64,000 nt of DNA from Methylobacterium sp. Leaf123 (GTDB lineage: Bacteria; Pseudomonadota; Alphaproteobacteria; Rhizobiales; Beijerinckiaceae). The DNA lies in NCBI RefSeq assembly GCF_001423405.1, contig NZ_LMNS01000008.1, positions 1 through 64,000 of the forward strand, written 5' to 3'. The notes beneath the pieces were generated by a model that made no database searches, had not been told where the DNA came from, and saw only the letters and a list, made by a program, of their open reading frames with translations. The translations under genes were made by a program, and so were the position numbers. Positions 17,637-25,799 of this stretch are shown piece by piece (the stretch's first letter is position 1; each line of letters starts with the position of its first letter).

Positions 17637-17950
17637 TTATCTTTCTTGGCTGCATTCCGCTTGCGCGTCTCGGCTGCCTTCTTGGCCGAGGCGGAGCGTT
17701 GCTCCTTCGTGCGGGAAGCCGAGGCCGTGTCGCCGGTGCGGCCGCCTTTATGCGCGGCGGGATGGTCCGTTGCCTTGCCGCGGCCCGAGCCGCCCGGCTT
17801 CTTGCCGCCGCCATCGTCCTTGTTGACGGTCGCCCAGGCGCGGGATTCCGCTTCCTTCTCCGGCACGCCGCGGGACTCGTAGGATTCGGCGATGTGCTCC
17901 GCCTTGCGGACCTGCTTGTCGGTGTATTTCGACTTGTCACCCTGAGCCAT
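17633..17950 (-). CDS. Small basic KGG-rich protein (annotated in relatives as plasmid-stabilisation protein)
   Basis: A 105-residue, highly charged, lysine/glycine-rich protein. The N-terminal half (KYTDKQVRKAEHIAESYESRGVPEKEAESRAWATVNK) is a helical segment conserved in alphaproteobacterial proteins often labelled plasmid stabilization protein; the rest (GGGKKPGGSGRGK, then alanine/lysine-rich) looks disordered and could bind nucleic acid. The label is inherited and has no functional proof that I know of. No partner toxin is adjacent. It is 27 bp downstream of the LOV kinase on the same strand and could share its transcript. Confidence 0.75.
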   Translation of the reverse strand: MAQGDKSKYTDKQVRKAEHIAESYESRGVPEKEAESRAWATVNKDDGGGKKPGGSGRGKATDHPAAHKGGRTGDTASASRTKEQRSASAKKAAETRKRNAAKKDN

Positions 17951-17977
17951 GGTGCTCTCCCGATCTGCCTGCGCCGG

Positions 17978-19582
17978 TCAGCTCCGGCTCGGCGCGTCGA
18001 TGGCCGCCCGCACCCGCCGGATCAGCTCGGCGCGGCGGTACGGCTTGTTCAGGATATCGAACTCCGGACGTTCGATTCCGGTTCGCTCCAGGCTGGCCTC
18101 GGCATAGCCGGTGGTGAGCAGGATCTTCAGGCCGGGATGGCGGCGGCGCGCCTCGCGGGCCAGCGTCAGGCCGTCCATGCCGCCGGGCATGATCAGGTCG
18201 GAGAAGAGCAGGTCGATTTCCGGATGGTCGCTTAAGATCTCCAGGGCCTCGCGGCCGTGGCGGGCCATCAGGGTGCCGTAGCCGTAATCGCGCAGGATCG
18301 CCCGGGCGAGTTCGCCGACATCGGCGCGGTCGTCCACGATCAGGATCGTTTCCGTGCCCGGTCGCTCCTCGACGACGGCCGCCGGGGCCGCGCGCTCCGG
18401 CGCACCGGCCTCGTCGCTTGCGGGGAAGGAAAGGCGCACGGTCGTCCCCTCCCCCATCACCGACTCGATCTGCGCGAAGCCGCCGGATTGCTTGGCGAAG
18501 CCATAGACCATCGACAGGCCGAGCCCCGTGCCCTTCCCCTCCTCCTTGGTGGTGAAGAACGGGTCCATCACCCGTGCCAGCATGTCCGAGGGGATGCCGG
18601 CGCCGGTATCGGTCACCGCGACGCTCACGAGCCGGCCCGAACCGTCCGGCCGGCCGGATTCGGCGTTGCGGGTCGTGATCGTGACGCGCCCGCCCTCCGG
18701 CATCGCGTCGCGGGCGTTGATGAGTACGTTGAGCAGGGCGACCTCGGCCTGCGTCCGGTCGATCCGGCAGGGCCAGAGGTCGGGGGCGAGATCGGTCTCG
18801 ATCGTCACCGCGTCGCCGAGCGTGCGCCCGGCCAGTTCCTTCATCTCGGCGACGAGGTCGTTGAGGTTGAGGGTGCGGCCGTCGAGGCGCTGCTTGCGGG
18901 CAAACGCGAGCAGCTGCTGCGTCAGCGTCGAGGCCCGCTCCGCCGCGTCGCGAATGTTGCCGACGGCGCGGCCCATGCGGCCCCGGTCGGCGTCCGGCCG
19001 ATCCAGGTTGGTCGCCAGCGAGTCGGCATAGCCCAGGATCACCTGGAGCAGGTTGTTGAAGTCGTGAGCGATGCCGCCGGTGAGCTGGCCGATCGCCTCC
19101 ATCTTCTGGGCCTGATGCAGCGATTCTTCCGCCAGCCGGCGGCGGGTGATGTCGAGCTGCGAGCCGAAGAAGTACAGGAGATCCCCGGCGGCGTTGTAGA
19201 CCGGGCTCACGAATAGGGCGTTCCAGAACGAGGTGCCGTCCTTGCGGTAGTTGAGGATCTCCGTGGCGAAGTCGCGCCGCGCCGCGACGGCCTCGCGCAC
19301 CTGCGCCCGCGTCGCCGGATCGGTCTCGGGGCCCTGAAGGAAGCGGCAGTTGTGGCCGATCACCTCGTCCCGCGCGTAGCCGGTCATTTCCAGGAAGGCT
19401 TGGTTCACGAAGACGATCGGGTGGTCTTCGCGGTTCGGATCGACCACCACCATGGGCATGCGCGTCATCGCGACGGCGGCAAAGAAGATGCCGCTGCCGG
19501 AATCGAATTCGTGGCCCGCTGCACCCACCTCGACGCTGGGATGGGCGCCGTGGGGTCGTTTCTCGGGGATGTCGTCGATCAT
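17978..19582 (-). CDS. LOV-domain blue-light hybrid histidine kinase
   Basis: A 534-residue soluble sensor. Residues about 30-145 form a PAS/LOV domain with the flavin-binding GHNCRFLQG motif; Cys79 is the residue expected to form the light-induced flavin adduct. A HisKA domain follows with His173 in [11 protein letters not shown], then an HATPase with [21 protein letters not shown] and [12 protein letters not shown]. The C-terminal receiver (about 410-528) has [11 protein letters not shown], an acceptor Asp in [14 protein letters not shown] and the Lys in ILNKPY. No membrane helix is present. LOV-HK-REC proteins control stress or virulence programmes in other alphaproteobacteria, but the target here is not shown. 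The ATG at 19582 starts a short hydrophilic N-cap. Confidence 0.93.
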   Translation of the reverse strand: MIDDIPEKRPHGAHPSVEVGAAGHEFDSGSGIFFAAVAMTRMPMVVVDPNREDHPIVFVNQAFLEMTGYARDEVIGHNCRFLQGPETDPATRAQVREAVAARRDFATEILNYRKDGTSFWNALFVSPVYNAAGDLLYFFGSQLDITRRRLAEESLHQAQKMEAIGQLTGGIAHDFNNLLQVILGYADSLATNLDRPDADRGRMGRAVGNIRDAAERASTLTQQLLAFARKQRLDGRTLNLNDLVAEMKELAGRTLGDAVTIETDLAPDLWPCRIDRTQAEVALLNVLINARDAMPEGGRVTITTRNAESGRPDGSGRLVSVAVTDTGAGIPSDMLARVMDPFFTTKEEGKGTGLGLSMVYGFAKQSGGFAQIESVMGEGTTVRLSFPASDEAGAPERAAPAAVVEERPGTETILIVDDRADVGELARAILRDYGYGTLMARHGREALEILSDHPEIDLLFSDLIMPGGMDGLTLAREARRRHPGLKILLTTGYAEASLERTGIERPEFDILNKPYRRAELIRRVRAAIDAPSRS

Positions 19583-19607
19583 GCGAACCCGCGGCGTGAC
19601 AAGGTGA

Positions 19608-19710
19608 GAGCCGTATCCGACCGGATTGCACCAGGCCGGCGTCTCTCAGTCTTCGTTTCAACGCGCATTCTGATCGACGAACCGGTCACCCCTTCGTCGG
19701 AATGCGCTCT
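19608..19710 (+). repeat. Copy 2 of the ~103-bp dispersed repeat
   Basis: Runs from AGAGCCGTATCCGACCGGAT to TCGTCGGAATGCGCTCT with the same two palindromic arms as copy 1; the first arm here is CCGGATTGCACCAGG. It lies between the LOV kinase start (19582) and glgX (stop at 19857), so in this case it is upstream of the kinase gene. Nothing else is recognisable in 19711-19856. Confidence 0.8.
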
Positions 19711-19856
19711 CGTGAGGCTGCCGGCCGTGCCGGCGCGTCCCCAAGGCAATGCGTCGGATACGGTTGCGGGACGAGAATGGGTTCCGGACCCCTCAGGCTC
19801 CGGAACCCGTCGAACTTGGCCGGGGCCGCTTGTCGCGCGGCCCCTCGCCCGCCGCG

Positions 19857-22127
19857 TCAGGCCTCCTCGTCGATGCCGAAGCTCACGCTCTCGACATTCG
19901 CCCGCTCGAAGGCCTGCATCACGTACTGGTAGGAGCGCTCCATATCACTGTGCTCCTCGTCCTCGTTCTCGACGGGCTTGAGGACGAACATCAGCATCGA
20001 GCGCCCCGTGACCGAGTAGCTCTCGCCGACGGCGAAGCTCTCCACCTCCTGGCTGTCGGGCAGGTTGGTATCGAGCAGCCGCGTCCAGGAGGTGCCGCCC
20101 GGCGCCTCGGGGAAGGTGAAGTCCACCACATCGTGATAGGCGTTGTAGAACAGCAGCAGGGTGGCATCGCCGCCGCGCCTGTGGATGCCGCTCGCCTGGG
20201 CCCGTCCGTCGAGCAGCACGGCAAGGGTCCGCGCATTGCCGTCGTTCCAGTTCTCCGGGCTCATCTCGGTGCCGGTCGGCATGAGCCAGGTCACGTCCTT
20301 GACGCCGAACTCCTCGTCGTAGGCGCCCGTAACGAAGCGTCCGCGCGAGAGCATCGGCAGGGCGTTGCGCAGCAGGATCAGGCGCTGCGTGAACTCGGCC
20401 AGATCCCGCTCCTCTTCGCCGATGGCGCCCCAATCGACCCAGCTCACCTCGTTGTCCTGGCAATAGGCGTTGTTGTTGCCCTTCTGCGTGCGGGCGAACT
20501 CGTCGCCGGCGAGCAGCATCGGCGTGCCCTTCGACAGGAACAAGGTGGCCAGCATGTTGCGCATCTGGCGCAAACGGACCGAGCGGATCTCGGGATCGTC
20601 GGTCGGACCCTCGACGCCGTAATTGTAGGAGAGGTTGTGGCCGTGCCCGTCGCGGTTGCCCTCCTCGTTCGCCTCGTTGTGCTTCTCGTTGTACGAAACC
20701 GTATCGTTCAGCGTGAAGCCGTCATGCGCGGTGATGAAGTTCACCGAGGCCCAGGGCCGGCGCCCGCGCTTGTTGAACTTGTCGGCCGAGGCGGTGATGC
20801 GCGACGCAAGCCCCGGCAGCAGCCCGGCATCGCCCTTCCAGTAGCCGCGCACGTCGTCACGGAACCGGTCGTTCCACTCGGCCCAGCCCGGCGGGAAGCC
20901 GCCGACCTGATAGCCACCGGGGCCGCAATCCCACGGCTCGGCGATGAGCTTCACGTCGTTGAGCACCGGGTCCTGGCGGCAGGTATCGAGGAAGCCGCCG
21001 CCCTCGTCGAAGCCGTAGGGCTCGCGGCCGAGGATGGTGGCCAGATCGAAGCGGAAGCCGTCGACCCGCATCTCGGTCGCCCAGTAACGGAGCGAGTCCG
21101 TGACGAGCTGCAGCACGCGGGGATGCGAGAGGTTGAAGGTGTTCCCCGTGCCGGTGTCGTTGATGTAGTAGCGCGGCTGGTTCGGCAGCAGCCGGTAGTA
21201 GGACGCGTTGTCGACGCCCTTGAACGACAGGGTCGGGCCCTTCTCGTTGCCCTCGGCCGTGTGGTTGTAGACCACGTCGAGGATCACCTCGAGGCCGGCG
21301 CCGTGCATGCGCGCGACCATCTCCTTGAACTCGGAGAAGGCGAAATCCGGCACCGCCGCGTAGCGCCGGGCGGGGGTGAAGAACGAGATCGTGTTGTAGC
21401 CCCAGTAATTGATGAGGTCCTTCTGCTGCAGGTAGTCGTCCTGCACGAAGGAATGTACCGGCAGCAGCTCCACCGAGGTGACGCCCAGGCTCTTGATGTA
21501 GTCGAGCACCGCCGGGTTGCCGAGGCCGGCATAGGTGCCGCGCAGCTTCTCCGGCACGGCCGGGTGCAGCTTGGTGAAGCCCTTGACGTGGGTTTCGTAG
21601 ATGATCGTGCGCTCCCACGGCACGCGGGGCTTCACGTCCCGGCCCCAGGTGAAGGCCGGATCGATCACGCGCGAGCGGCGGGTATAGGGAGCGGAGTCGC
21701 GATCATCGAAGGTGAGGTCGTCGCCCGTCTCCATCTTGTAGCCGAACAGGGCCGGGTTCCATTGGATCGTGCCGACCAGACCCTTGGCGTAGGGGTCGAT
21801 GAGGAGCTTGTTCGGGTTGAAGCGGTGGCCGGCCTCGGGCTCGTAGGGGCCGTGGACGCGGTAGCCGTAGATCGTGCCGGGGCGCGCATCCGGCAGATAG
21901 CCGTGCCAGACCTCGTCGGTGTACTCGGGCAGCTCGATGCGCTCGATCTCGTTCTCGCCGGCATCGTCGAACAGGCACAGCTCGACCTTCGTGGCGTGGG
22001 CCGAGAACAGCGCGAAGTTCACGCCGCGGCCATCCCAGGTCGCACCGCGGGGATGCGGCGAGCCTTCGCGGATACGCGTGCGCGATGTGCGCGGCCTCGG
22101 CGTCGCAGTCCTGTCGGTATCGGCCAT
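19857..22127 (-). CDS. glgX: Glycogen debranching enzyme GlgX
   Basis: A GH13-family isoamylase-type enzyme of 756 residues that removes alpha-1,6 branches from glycogen (limit dextrin). An N-terminal CBM48-like module (GATWDGRGVNFALFSAHATKVELCLFD) precedes the TIM barrel, whose signature regions are DVVYNHTAEGN (region I), GFRFDLATILG (region II, nucleophile Asp), LIAEPWDCG (region III, acid Glu) and NFITAHDGFTL (region IV, HD). ATG 22127 begins MADTDR; ATGs at 22139 and 22145 are in frame and also possible. glgA, glgB, glgC and glgP are not in the window, and no operon partner is adjacent. Confidence 0.93.
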   Translation of the reverse strand: MADTDRTATPRPRTSRTRIREGSPHPRGATWDGRGVNFALFSAHATKVELCLFDDAGENEIERIELPEYTDEVWHGYLPDARPGTIYGYRVHGPYEPEAGHRFNPNKLLIDPYAKGLVGTIQWNPALFGYKMETGDDLTFDDRDSAPYTRRSRVIDPAFTWGRDVKPRVPWERTIIYETHVKGFTKLHPAVPEKLRGTYAGLGNPAVLDYIKSLGVTSVELLPVHSFVQDDYLQQKDLINYWGYNTISFFTPARRYAAVPDFAFSEFKEMVARMHGAGLEVILDVVYNHTAEGNEKGPTLSFKGVDNASYYRLLPNQPRYYINDTGTGNTFNLSHPRVLQLVTDSLRYWATEMRVDGFRFDLATILGREPYGFDEGGGFLDTCRQDPVLNDVKLIAEPWDCGPGGYQVGGFPPGWAEWNDRFRDDVRGYWKGDAGLLPGLASRITASADKFNKRGRRPWASVNFITAHDGFTLNDTVSYNEKHNEANEEGNRDGHGHNLSYNYGVEGPTDDPEIRSVRLRQMRNMLATLFLSKGTPMLLAGDEFARTQKGNNNAYCQDNEVSWVDWGAIGEEERDLAEFTQRLILLRNALPMLSRGRFVTGAYDEEFGVKDVTWLMPTGTEMSPENWNDGNARTLAVLLDGRAQASGIHRRGGDATLLLFYNAYHDVVDFTFPEAPGGTSWTRLLDTNLPDSQEVESFAVGESYSVTGRSMLMFVLKPVENEDEEHSDMERSYQYVMQAFERANVESVSFGIDEEA

Positions 22128-22353
22128 CGATCGTCCCATTCTCACTTATGGCGGTCCCCACGGGTCCAGCCGGACTCTGAACGTGCACGGAACGGCGAAG
22201 CTCCGTGTCGTCTGACGCAACGCAGCAAATTTTTCCTGGTCCGCTGCGCGCCGCCGCGGATGTGGTAGGCCTTGGACGAAACTCACGGTGGGGGTTCGCG
22301 TTGCAAGCCCCCTCATCGATCGACACGGACAGGTTCGAGGGGGACCATCACCC

Positions 22354-23184
22354 ATGATCGAAGACCCCGAGCATCGGCCCGCCGGGCTTCAGGCCCTGGC
22401 CGAGCGGCACGGCGTGAGCCTGGAGGCGGTGCGGCATCTGCTGCGCGCGCTCCAGGCGGGCCAGGGCAACATGGCCCAGTTCGACCACCCCGATCTCGGC
22501 GGTTTCGGGCAATGGTCGCGCGGCGGCATGGTGATGGTCGGGCGCATGAACGACCATGCCCTGAAGGCGCAGGTCGATGCCCTGTGCACCGAACTCTCCG
22601 CGGCCCTGCCGCTCGCCGGCTTCCGCGAGGAAGCCGCCTCGGGCAATTGGTGGCCGGACGAGCTGGGGCTGCCGTCGAGCGCGGGCGCGCAGAACGCGAC
22701 GCGCTACGCCTTCTTCCCCGAGCGCCGACGCCTCGCCATCGAGACCGACGGGCGGCTCACCCTCTACGATACCGGGGACCGCATCGTCACCGGCGCGAGC
22801 CAGCAGCAGGGCGGCACCACCTCGCTGCGCTTCAGCGGACCGCAGGGGAGCTTCTCGCTGGAGGATCTGACGCCGGTCGAGCGGGATGCGGCGGTGGCTG
22901 CGGCGCCGCCGCCTAAACCGACCGAGAACACGAGTGTCGCGGCCTTCGCGTCGTCATCCGTCGCCCCCGCGCCCAGCCCGGTCTTCTCGGAGCCCGCTGC
23001 CAGCCGGCCGAGCGCGGCACCCGCCGGTGCACCCTCGGGTGCGGCACCCTCCGGACCACCTTCGGGTGCAGGCCCCACCGACATCCTCTCGATCCTCGAA
23101 CGGCTGGCCGACCTGCACAAGAAAGGCGTGCTGACCGAGGGGGAGTTCTCGGCCAAGAAGGCGGAGCTGCTGGCGCGGCTCTGA
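22354..23184 (+). CDS. SHOCT-domain protein of unknown function
   Basis: A 276-residue soluble protein. The N-terminal 40 residues resemble a short helical DNA-binding-like segment (ALAERHGVSLEAVRHLLRALQAG), followed by a folded region rich in Gly/Trp/Phe (FGQWSRGGMVMVGRMND; NWWPDELG; TRYAFFPERRRLAIE), a low-complexity Ala/Pro/Ser linker of about 70 residues with repeating APSG units, and a C-terminal SHOCT motif (ILSILERLADLHKKGVLTEGEFSAKKAELLARL). SHOCT modules are small oligomerisation or tethering helices. ATG 22354 is preferred over ATG 22288 because the extension has no structure. The function is not known. Confidence 0.7.
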   Translation: MIEDPEHRPAGLQALAERHGVSLEAVRHLLRALQAGQGNMAQFDHPDLGGFGQWSRGGMVMVGRMNDHALKAQVDALCTELSAALPLAGFREEAASGNWWPDELGLPSSAGAQNATRYAFFPERRRLAIETDGRLTLYDTGDRIVTGASQQQGGTTSLRFSGPQGSFSLEDLTPVERDAAVAAAPPPKPTENTSVAAFASSSVAPAPSPVFSEPAASRPSAAPAGAPSGAAPSGPPSGAGPTDILSILERLADLHKKGVLTEGEFSAKKAELLARL

Positions 23185-23338
23185 TCTCCTCGCCTTCAGG
23201 GCGAGGCGAAGCCAAGTAGGGCTCAAACCGATCCGGCGGGCGCGCTGCCGGATCGAGAGAAGCAGCCCTCAGCCCCTGATATGATGGCCTGTCGCCGCAG
23301 GCCCCACCGGAAGGCCGTGGTCGCCCTAGATCCAGGCC

Positions 23339-24403
23339 ATGGCCCCGCGCGACCTCATCGACATCGACCGCATCTTCCACGAACCGGCGGTCGCCGATTA
23401 TCCGCGCGGGCGCGAGATCCTGGCCCGCTACCCGAACGCCGAGCGGATCGAGGTCCCGTCGCACTGGAACATCCCGGAGCTGCACGGCAATGCCGGCTCA
23501 GTCGAGGATTGGGTGCGGATCAAGCGATCGACCCTGGTGCTCGGCGTGAAGAAGGGGCTGGCGATGCGGCCCAACGGCCGTTCCGCCCACTTCATCGCGC
23601 CCTCGACCTCGAATGGCTGCGCGATGGCCTGCGCCTATTGCTACGTGCCGCGCCGCAAGGGGTTTTCCAATCCGATCTCGCTGTTCGTGAATGTCGATGC
23701 GGTCTGCGCGGCGATCACGCGGCATGCGGCCAAGCAGGGCCCGCTGCCGGAGCCCGACCAGATCGACCCGGCGGCTTGGGTCTACGATCTCGGCGAGAAC
23801 GGCGACCTCTCGGTCGATGCGATGATCTGCGACAATGTCCGCGATCTCGTCACGCAGTTCCGCGACATTCCCAACGCCAAGGGCTCGTTCGCGACGAAGG
23901 CCGTGAACCGCGATCTCCTCGCCTACGATCCGCAAGGCCGCACCCGTATCCGCTTCTCGCTGATGCCGGCGCGGATCGCGCGGGTCGTCGATGTGCGCAC
24001 CACGCCGATCCCCGAGCGGATCGCCGCGATCGACGACTTCCTGCGGGCCGGCTACGAGGTCCACGTCAATTTCTCGCCCGTCATCCTCTACGAGGGCTGG
24101 GAGGCGGATTGGGCGGCCCTGTTCGACGAGATCGACGGGACGATCTCGGACGCGGCCAAGGGCCAGCTTGCCTGCGAGATCATCATGCTGACCCACAATG
24201 CCGGGCTGCACGCGGTCAATCTCGGCTGGCACCCCAAGGCCGAGGATCTGCTCTGGCGGCCGGACATCCAGGAGACCAAGCGCTCGGAGGGCGGCGGCGA
24301 AAACCTGCGCTACCGCACCGGCTGGAAAGGGAAATGGCTCGCCCGGTTCAAGGCGCTGCTCGCCGAGCGGATGCCCTATTGCCGGGTGCGCTACGCGTTC
24401 TGA
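23339..24403 (+). CDS. Spore-photoproduct-lyase-family radical SAM protein
   Basis: A 354-residue radical SAM enzyme related to SplB, which repairs the spore photoproduct in UV-damaged DNA. The cluster motif is NGCAMACAYCYV with C94, C98 and C101 (C-x3-C-x2-C). Further SPL-like blocks are YDLGENGDLSVDAM, FATKAVNRDLL and VHVNFSPVILYEGWE. SPL-family proteins occur in non-sporulating alphaproteobacteria, where their substrate is uncertain; UV or DNA repair is an inference from the family. ATG 23339 was chosen because it directly begins the conserved N-terminus. The deaminase starts 13 bp after the stop with its own AAGGAAGG ribosome site, so the two form an operon. Confidence 0.88.
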   Translation: MAPRDLIDIDRIFHEPAVADYPRGREILARYPNAERIEVPSHWNIPELHGNAGSVEDWVRIKRSTLVLGVKKGLAMRPNGRSAHFIAPSTSNGCAMACAYCYVPRRKGFSNPISLFVNVDAVCAAITRHAAKQGPLPEPDQIDPAAWVYDLGENGDLSVDAMICDNVRDLVTQFRDIPNAKGSFATKAVNRDLLAYDPQGRTRIRFSLMPARIARVVDVRTTPIPERIAAIDDFLRAGYEVHVNFSPVILYEGWEADWAALFDEIDGTISDAAKGQLACEIIMLTHNAGLHAVNLGWHPKAEDLLWRPDIQETKRSEGGGENLRYRTGWKGKWLARFKALLAERMPYCRVRYAF

Positions 24404-24416
24404 AGGAAGGAAACGA

Positions 24417-24878
24417 ATGCCGGACCACGAGAGCTATCTGCGCGAGGCGACCGAACTCGCGCTCGCCAACGTCGCCGAGGGCGGCCGCCCCTACGGCGCG
24501 GTGATCGTGCGGGAGGGCGAGGTCGTGGCACGCGCGGCCAACCGCATCCACTCCACCAACGATCCGACCGCTCATGCCGAGATGGTGGCTCTGCGGGAGG
24601 CGAGCCAGCGGCTCGGCCGGCCCAAGCTCGACGATTGCACCGTCTACGCCAGCGGACGGCCCTGCCCGATGTGCCACGCGGCGATGCGGCTGGCCGGGGT
24701 CAAGCAGGGCTACTTCGCCTTCACCGCCGAGGAGGCGGAGGCCGAGGGCATGCTCAGTGCCGGGATCTATGCCGAATTGTGCCGGCCGCTCGAAGAGCAA
24801 CCGATGCAGGTGCGCCACCACCCGCTTGCCGACCAGCCGAGCCCCTACCGCGCCTGGGCGGAGCGGAAGGGCCGCTGA
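24417..24878 (+). CDS. Zinc-dependent nucleoside/base deaminase
   Basis: A 153-residue cytidine/deoxycytidylate deaminase-fold protein. Zinc ligands and the catalytic Glu are in THAEM-like TAHAEMVAL (H-A-E) and PCPMCHAA (P-C-x-x-C). YGAVIVREGEVVARAANR is the usual N-terminal strand. The length and the loop between motifs fit the guanine/cytosine-type deaminases better than TadA, whose tRNA-binding C-terminal helix is not obvious. GAAGGAAGG precedes ATG 24417. It is co-transcribed with the SPL-like gene, and a strong hairpin follows the stop. The exact base or nucleoside used is unknown. Confidence 0.85.
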   Translation: MPDHESYLREATELALANVAEGGRPYGAVIVREGEVVARAANRIHSTNDPTAHAEMVALREASQRLGRPKLDDCTVYASGRPCPMCHAAMRLAGVKQGYFAFTAEEAEAEGMLSAGIYAELCRPLEEQPMQVRHHPLADQPSPYRAWAERKGR

Positions 24879-24895
24879 ACGCCGGGTTCGGTCGC

Positions 24896-24940
24896 CTCAC
24901 GAAACGCCCGCTACTCCCGTTGGGGCGGGCGTTTCGTGAG
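24896..24940. terminator. Perfect 16-bp hairpin between convergent genes
   Basis: CTCACGAAACGCCCGC (24896-24911) and its exact complement GCGGGCGTTTCGTGAG (24925-24940) flank a 13-base loop. It lies between the convergent stops of the deaminase and the NDUFS4-like gene, so it probably terminates both transcripts, though there is no T-run. The arm shares CTC..CGAAACGCC-like sequence with the inverted repeat at 14659. Confidence 0.65.
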
Positions 24941-24946
24941 AGACGC

Positions 24947-25258
24947 TCAATGCGTCCAGGGCGCCGTGCGGTTGAACTTGAAATTGTCGGAGTAGGACAG
25001 GCCCTTGCGCGCGATCGGCGGCGGCGTCTCCTCGACGCGGTAGGCGATGCCCGAAGCCTTGGCGTAGGCCACCGCTTCGTCCGAGGTGTCGAATTCGAGC
25101 CGCACTTGCTGCAGCATGTCGGAGGAGCCGGTCCAGCCCATCAACGGGTCGGTCTCGCGCGGCTCGGTCTGGTCGAACTCCAGCACCCATTGCTTGGTGC
25201 GGGCGAGCCCGGACTGCGTGGGATCCTTGGCGGGACGGTAGATGCGGGCGCTCGGCAT
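24947..25258 (-). CDS. NDUFS4-like accessory subunit of respiratory complex I
   Basis: A 103-residue protein of the ETC complex I subunit family (mitochondrial NDUFS4/18-kDa homologue), found in alphaproteobacteria as a supernumerary NADH dehydrogenase subunit. Conserved blocks are ARIYRPAKDPTQSGLARTKQWVLEF, MGWTGSSDMLQQVRLEFDTSDEAVAYA, GIAYRVEE and the C-terminal YSDNFKFNRTAPWTH. The true start is ATG 25258; the longer frame would run into the tRNA gene. The nuo operon is not in the window, so the gene is unlinked, as is usual for this subunit. Confidence 0.93.
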   Translation of the reverse strand: MPSARIYRPAKDPTQSGLARTKQWVLEFDQTEPRETDPLMGWTGSSDMLQQVRLEFDTSDEAVAYAKASGIAYRVEETPPPIARKGLSYSDNFKFNRTAPWTH

Positions 25259-25286
25259 CGGACGGCTGACGTCTCCGGGGAAGGTA

Positions 25287-25363
25287 TGGTCGGGGCGATA
25301 GGATTCGAACCTACGACCCTCTGCTCCCAAAGCAGATGCGCTACCAGACTGCGCTACACCCCG
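25287..25363 (-). tRNA. tRNA-Pro (anticodon TGG)
   Basis: On the minus strand the gene reads CGGGGTGTAGCGCAGTCTGG onward. The acceptor stem CGGGGTG pairs with CGCCCCG, the anticodon stem-loop is CTGCTTTGGGAGCAG with anticodon TGG, and the T-arm carries GGTTCGAATCC. The discriminator A and an encoded CCA follow (25290-25287). It has 77 bases including CCA. It lies 28 bp upstream of the NDUFS4-like gene. No integrase or att-like duplication was seen beside it. Confidence 0.96.
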
Positions 25364-25414
25364 ACGCTGTGAGGGAGATACCCCCTCGGCCCTCGGCCGG
25401 CAAGGCGCTGCTCG

Positions 25415-25630
25415 TCATACGAGAATGTCGAGGACGCGTTTCTCGGTCTCGATGGAGGATTTCAGCACCGCGGTGTTGATCGAAACACCGAACGAGGCCG
25501 AGGCCAGCTCCGTGACGGCCGTGACCGGCTCGCCGGCGGATTGCGGTGAGGCGACGCGCGAGGCCGCCCCGTCGAAGCGCTGCATCGCCGCGCTCAGGCC
25601 CGCCGAACTCGTGGAGACTGCCGAGACCAT
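25415..25630 (-). CDS. Small protein resembling flagellar rod/hook protein termini
   Basis: A 71-residue protein. The N-terminus (MVSAVSTSSAGLSAAMQRFDGAASRVA) has the heptad-like small-residue pattern of the D0 helix of flagellar rod and hook proteins, and the C-terminus (VSINTAVLKSSIETEKRVLDILV) resembles the C-terminal helix of FlgB/FlgC/FlgE-type proteins. The central domain is missing, so it looks like the two helices joined directly. GAGAGGG precedes ATG 25630 at good spacing, so it is probably a real gene. No other flagellar gene is nearby. The assignment rests on pattern resemblance only. Confidence 0.6.
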   Translation of the reverse strand: MVSAVSTSSAGLSAAMQRFDGAASRVASPQSAGEPVTAVTELASASFGVSINTAVLKSSIETEKRVLDILV

Positions 25631-25799
25631 GAACCGCCCTCTCTGCGTGCCGGCAGCTCAACACGGAAAGGTAAAGGACGTCCTCAGCGGATGGGCGCAA
25701 GGCGATGCATCGGCCGCGGCTTGATCGGATCGCCCGACATTCCCACCTCGCCGCAGGCCGGAGGCATCGCCCCCGTGGGCGCACAGACAAGGCGTAGCG

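Noticed and set aside
25287..25363. tRNA-Pro as the attachment site of an integrated element
   Set aside because: No integrase, no duplicated tRNA 3' end and no change in composition were seen on either side.
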